Assembly: GCA_947063875.1 (NCBI GenBank)
Contig: CAMSTY010000002.1
Span: 39,668 to 103,667 of the forward strand
Direction: 5' to 3'
Length of the DNA stretch: 64,000 nucleotides
DNA from: an uncultured bacterium
Lineage (GTDB): Bacteria; Bacillota; Clostridia; Lachnospirales; Lachnospiraceae
Shown here in pieces: positions 62,401 through 64,000 of this stretch. Below the pieces are notes generated by a model. It did not search any database. It was given only the letters and a program-made list of their open reading frames with translations, and was not told the origin of the DNA. The translations under genes and the position numbers were made by a program. Positions within the stretch are counted from its first letter, which is position 1. Each line of letters begins with the position of its first letter.

Positions 62401-64000
62401 ATCTCATTGATTTTCCTCTTCACATAAGATGTATGCAGCAGGTGATGTGCCTTGGAGCTTCCCGGCTTGCCCAGATAGGTATCGTACAATTCTTTGATTG
62501 CCGGATTCTCATGGGACTTGCGGATCGGGTTATCCTTATCGGAGTCATACAGCACCTTCGCACGCAGGGCGCGGATATCCACCGTGTTGCGCACGGAACC
62601 TGGCTGCTGAGGCTGGCCGCCGCCGTTGACGCATCCGCCCGGACATCCCATGATCTCGATAAAGTGATAATTGGCCTCGCCGGATTTCACCATATTCAGA
62701 AGCTTTCTGGCATTGCCCAGGCCGGAGGCCACGGCAACCTTTACATCCATATCAGCTACATGATAGGTAGCTTCCTTGATGCCTTCTGTGCCGCGGACTT
62801 CCGTGAAGTCTACACTGGCCAGTTCCTCGCCGGTCAGAGTCTCTACCGCGGTACGCAGGGCAGCCTCCATAACACCGCCGGTGGCGCCGAAGATTACTGC
62901 CGCGCCGGTACCCAGGCCCAGAGGCGCGTCAAAACCCTCATCCGGCAACTCGGTAAAGCGCAGGCCCACCTTGCGGATCATCCGGGCCAGCTCGCGGGTG
63001 GTCAGGGAAATGTCCACATCCGGCACACCGCTGGCTGCCTGGTTCGGACGCTGCACCTCAAACTTTTTGGCGGTACAGGGCATGATGGAGACGGAAACGA
63101 TATCCTTCGGGTCCAGGCCCATCTTCTCCGCATAGTAGGATTTGGCGATTGCGCCAAACATCTGCTGCGGGGATTTGCAGCTGGACAGGTTCTCGGTCAT
63201 ATCCGGGAAATAATGCTCGCAGTATTTGATCCATCCCGGGGAACAGGAGGTGATCATCGGCAGCACGCCGCCGTTCTGTACCCGGTCAAGGAATTCATGC
63301 GCCTCTTCCATGATAGTAAGGTCAGCGCTGAAATCCGTGTCGAATACCTTGTCGAAGCCGATCCTTCTGAGGGCAGCGGCCATCTTGCCTTCCACATTGG
63401 TGCCGATGGGATAGCCGAATTCCTCACCCAATCCGGCGCGGACAGCGGGAGCGGTCTGTACGATGACATGCTTCTTCGGATCTGCGATAGCTGCCAGGAC
63501 CTCATCCACCTGGGATTTCTCCTGAAGGGCGCCGGTGGGGCAGACAGCGATACACTGACCGCAGGATACGCAGCTGGTCTCTCCCAGGCCCATATTGAAT
63601 GCCGAGCCGATAAAGGTGGCAAAGCCACGCTCGTTGGCGCCGATGACGCCGATGCCCTGTACCTTCTCGCAGACTGCGGAGCAGCGGCGGCAAAGGATAC
63701 ATTTGCTGTTGTCGCGGGTCATGTGGGCGGCGCTGTCGTCGATGCAGGAGGGAGTGCGCTCGCCGTCGTATTTGCCCTCGTCTGTCACACCCAGTTCCTT
63801 ACACAGCTGCTGCAGTTCGCAGTTGCCGCTGCGCACACAGGATAAGCACTTGCGGTCGTGGTTGGACAGTAAAAGCTGCAGGGTCTTTCTGCGGGACTCC
63901 AGCACCTTGGGGGTGTTGGTCCACACTTCCATATTCTCATTGATGGGATAGACGCAGGCGGTGACCAGGCTTCTGGCGCCTTTGACTTCCACCACGCAGA
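62397..64000 (-). CDS. [FeFe]-hydrogenase, NAD(P)-linked type (5' end outside window)
   Basis: The visible 534 residues lack the N-terminal start. They hold the end of a [2Fe-2S] ferredoxin domain (CVVEVKGARSLVTAC), a His-ligated [4Fe-4S] domain (CLSCVRSGNCELQ), two [4Fe-4S] ferredoxin sites (CILCRRCSAVC, CVSCGQCIAVC) and the H-cluster domain with TSCSPGW, MPCTAKK and EIMGCPGGC, followed by a small subunit-like tail (residues 480-532). This is the HndD/HydA arrangement that couples hydrogen to NAD(P)H or ferredoxin in multimeric complexes. A GTG inside the visible part is not a plausible start because the cysteine motif continues past the window edge. Confidence 0.95.
   Translation of the reverse strand, partial: CVVEVKGARSLVTACVYPINENMEVWTNTPKVLESRRKTLQLLLSNHDRKCLSCVRSGNCELQQLCKELGVTDEGKYDGERTPSCIDDSAAHMTRDNSKCILCRRCSAVCEKVQGIGVIGANERGFATFIGSAFNMGLGETSCVSCGQCIAVCPTGALQEKSQVDEVLAAIADPKKHVIVQTAPAVRAGLGEEFGYPIGTNVEGKMAAALRRIGFDKVFDTDFSADLTIMEEAHEFLDRVQNGGVLPMITSCSPGWIKYCEHYFPDMTENLSSCKSPQQMFGAIAKSYYAEKMGLDPKDIVSVSIMPCTAKKFEVQRPNQAASGVPDVDISLTTRELARMIRKVGLRFTELPDEGFDAPLGLGTGAAVIFGATGGVMEAALRTAVETLTGEELASVDFTEVRGTEGIKEATYHVADMDVKVAVASGLGNARKLLNMVKSGEANYHFIEIMGCPGGCVNGGGQPQQPGSVRNTVDIRALRAKVLYDSDKDNPIRKSHENPAIKELYDTYLGKPGSSKAHHLLHTSYVKRKINEI

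Noticed and set aside
62433..63845. A 470-codon open frame on the plus strand opposite the hydrogenase gene
   Set aside because: The hydrogenase on the minus strand has every expected cluster motif. The antisense frame has no family resemblance and arises from the codon bias of the true gene.

Overview
The window reads as a chromosome segment of an anaerobic, probably spore-forming member of the Clostridia, most likely Lachnospiraceae. The evidence is acetate kinase, a class III (glycyl radical) ribonucleotide reductase, an [FeFe]-hydrogenase, a CwlC-like mother-cell amidase without a signal peptide, ANTAR and Rrf2 regulators, LoaP-type NusG paralogs, and many promoters with TTGACA/TTGCAA-17-TATAAT geometry. 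The genus cannot be fixed from sequence alone. No rRNA, tRNA or CRISPR array was seen.

Layout. 1-2630: end of an Imm1-like immunity gene, a repeat-rich gap with a long imperfect hairpin, a DUF1266-type lipoprotein and an unrecognised conserved protein. 2.8-15.2 kb: housekeeping genes (ackA, a YitT protein, an HscC-type Hsp70 with a giant J-like/TPR partner, nrdD under two NrdR boxes, a DUF362 ferredoxin, a BFD-like [2Fe-2S] protein). Two related palindromic elements sit at 10.5-11.2 kb. 15.2-19.1 kb: secreted and membrane proteins, including two tandem zinc-ribbon/LRR paralogs. 19-31 kb: a decayed DUF1538 gene, uvrA with a LexA box, a HAD hydrolase, an ArsR/HMA/P-type ATPase metal operon, glnA with a leader terminator and an ANTAR regulator, dapF, an Lrp regulator, a CwlC-like amidase and a polysaccharide deacetylase. 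32-34 kb: a D,D-carboxypeptidase with a repetitive linker.

34.1-54.2 kb is a surface-polysaccharide locus. Two NusG-family antitermination proteins lead into an A+T-rich block containing an initiating sugar transferase, six glycosyltransferases, an acetyltransferase, Wzy, Wzx, a UDP-GalNAcA precursor pair (WbpO/TviB-like and WbpP/TviC-like), a CapK-like adenylate-forming enzyme, a DUF362 protein, a DegT aminotransferase and a GNAT acetyltransferase. Two of these genes are broken at A6 homopolymers.

55.6-58.2 kb holds an Rrf2 regulator and an operon of a PNPOx-like flavoprotein, a zinc macrodomain and a SirTM sirtuin. Both promoters carry the same 19-bp inverted repeat (TGTAA-N9-TTACA, three copies). 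Behind it, 58.2-60.9 kb is a decaying tandem array in which DUF4143 ATPase genes alternate with fragments of the SirTM 3' end. This redox-linked ADP-ribosylation module and its array are the most unusual part of the window. The right edge holds an anchored hypothetical protein, a YjbR-family protein, another long hairpin, and an [FeFe]-hydrogenase gene running off the end.
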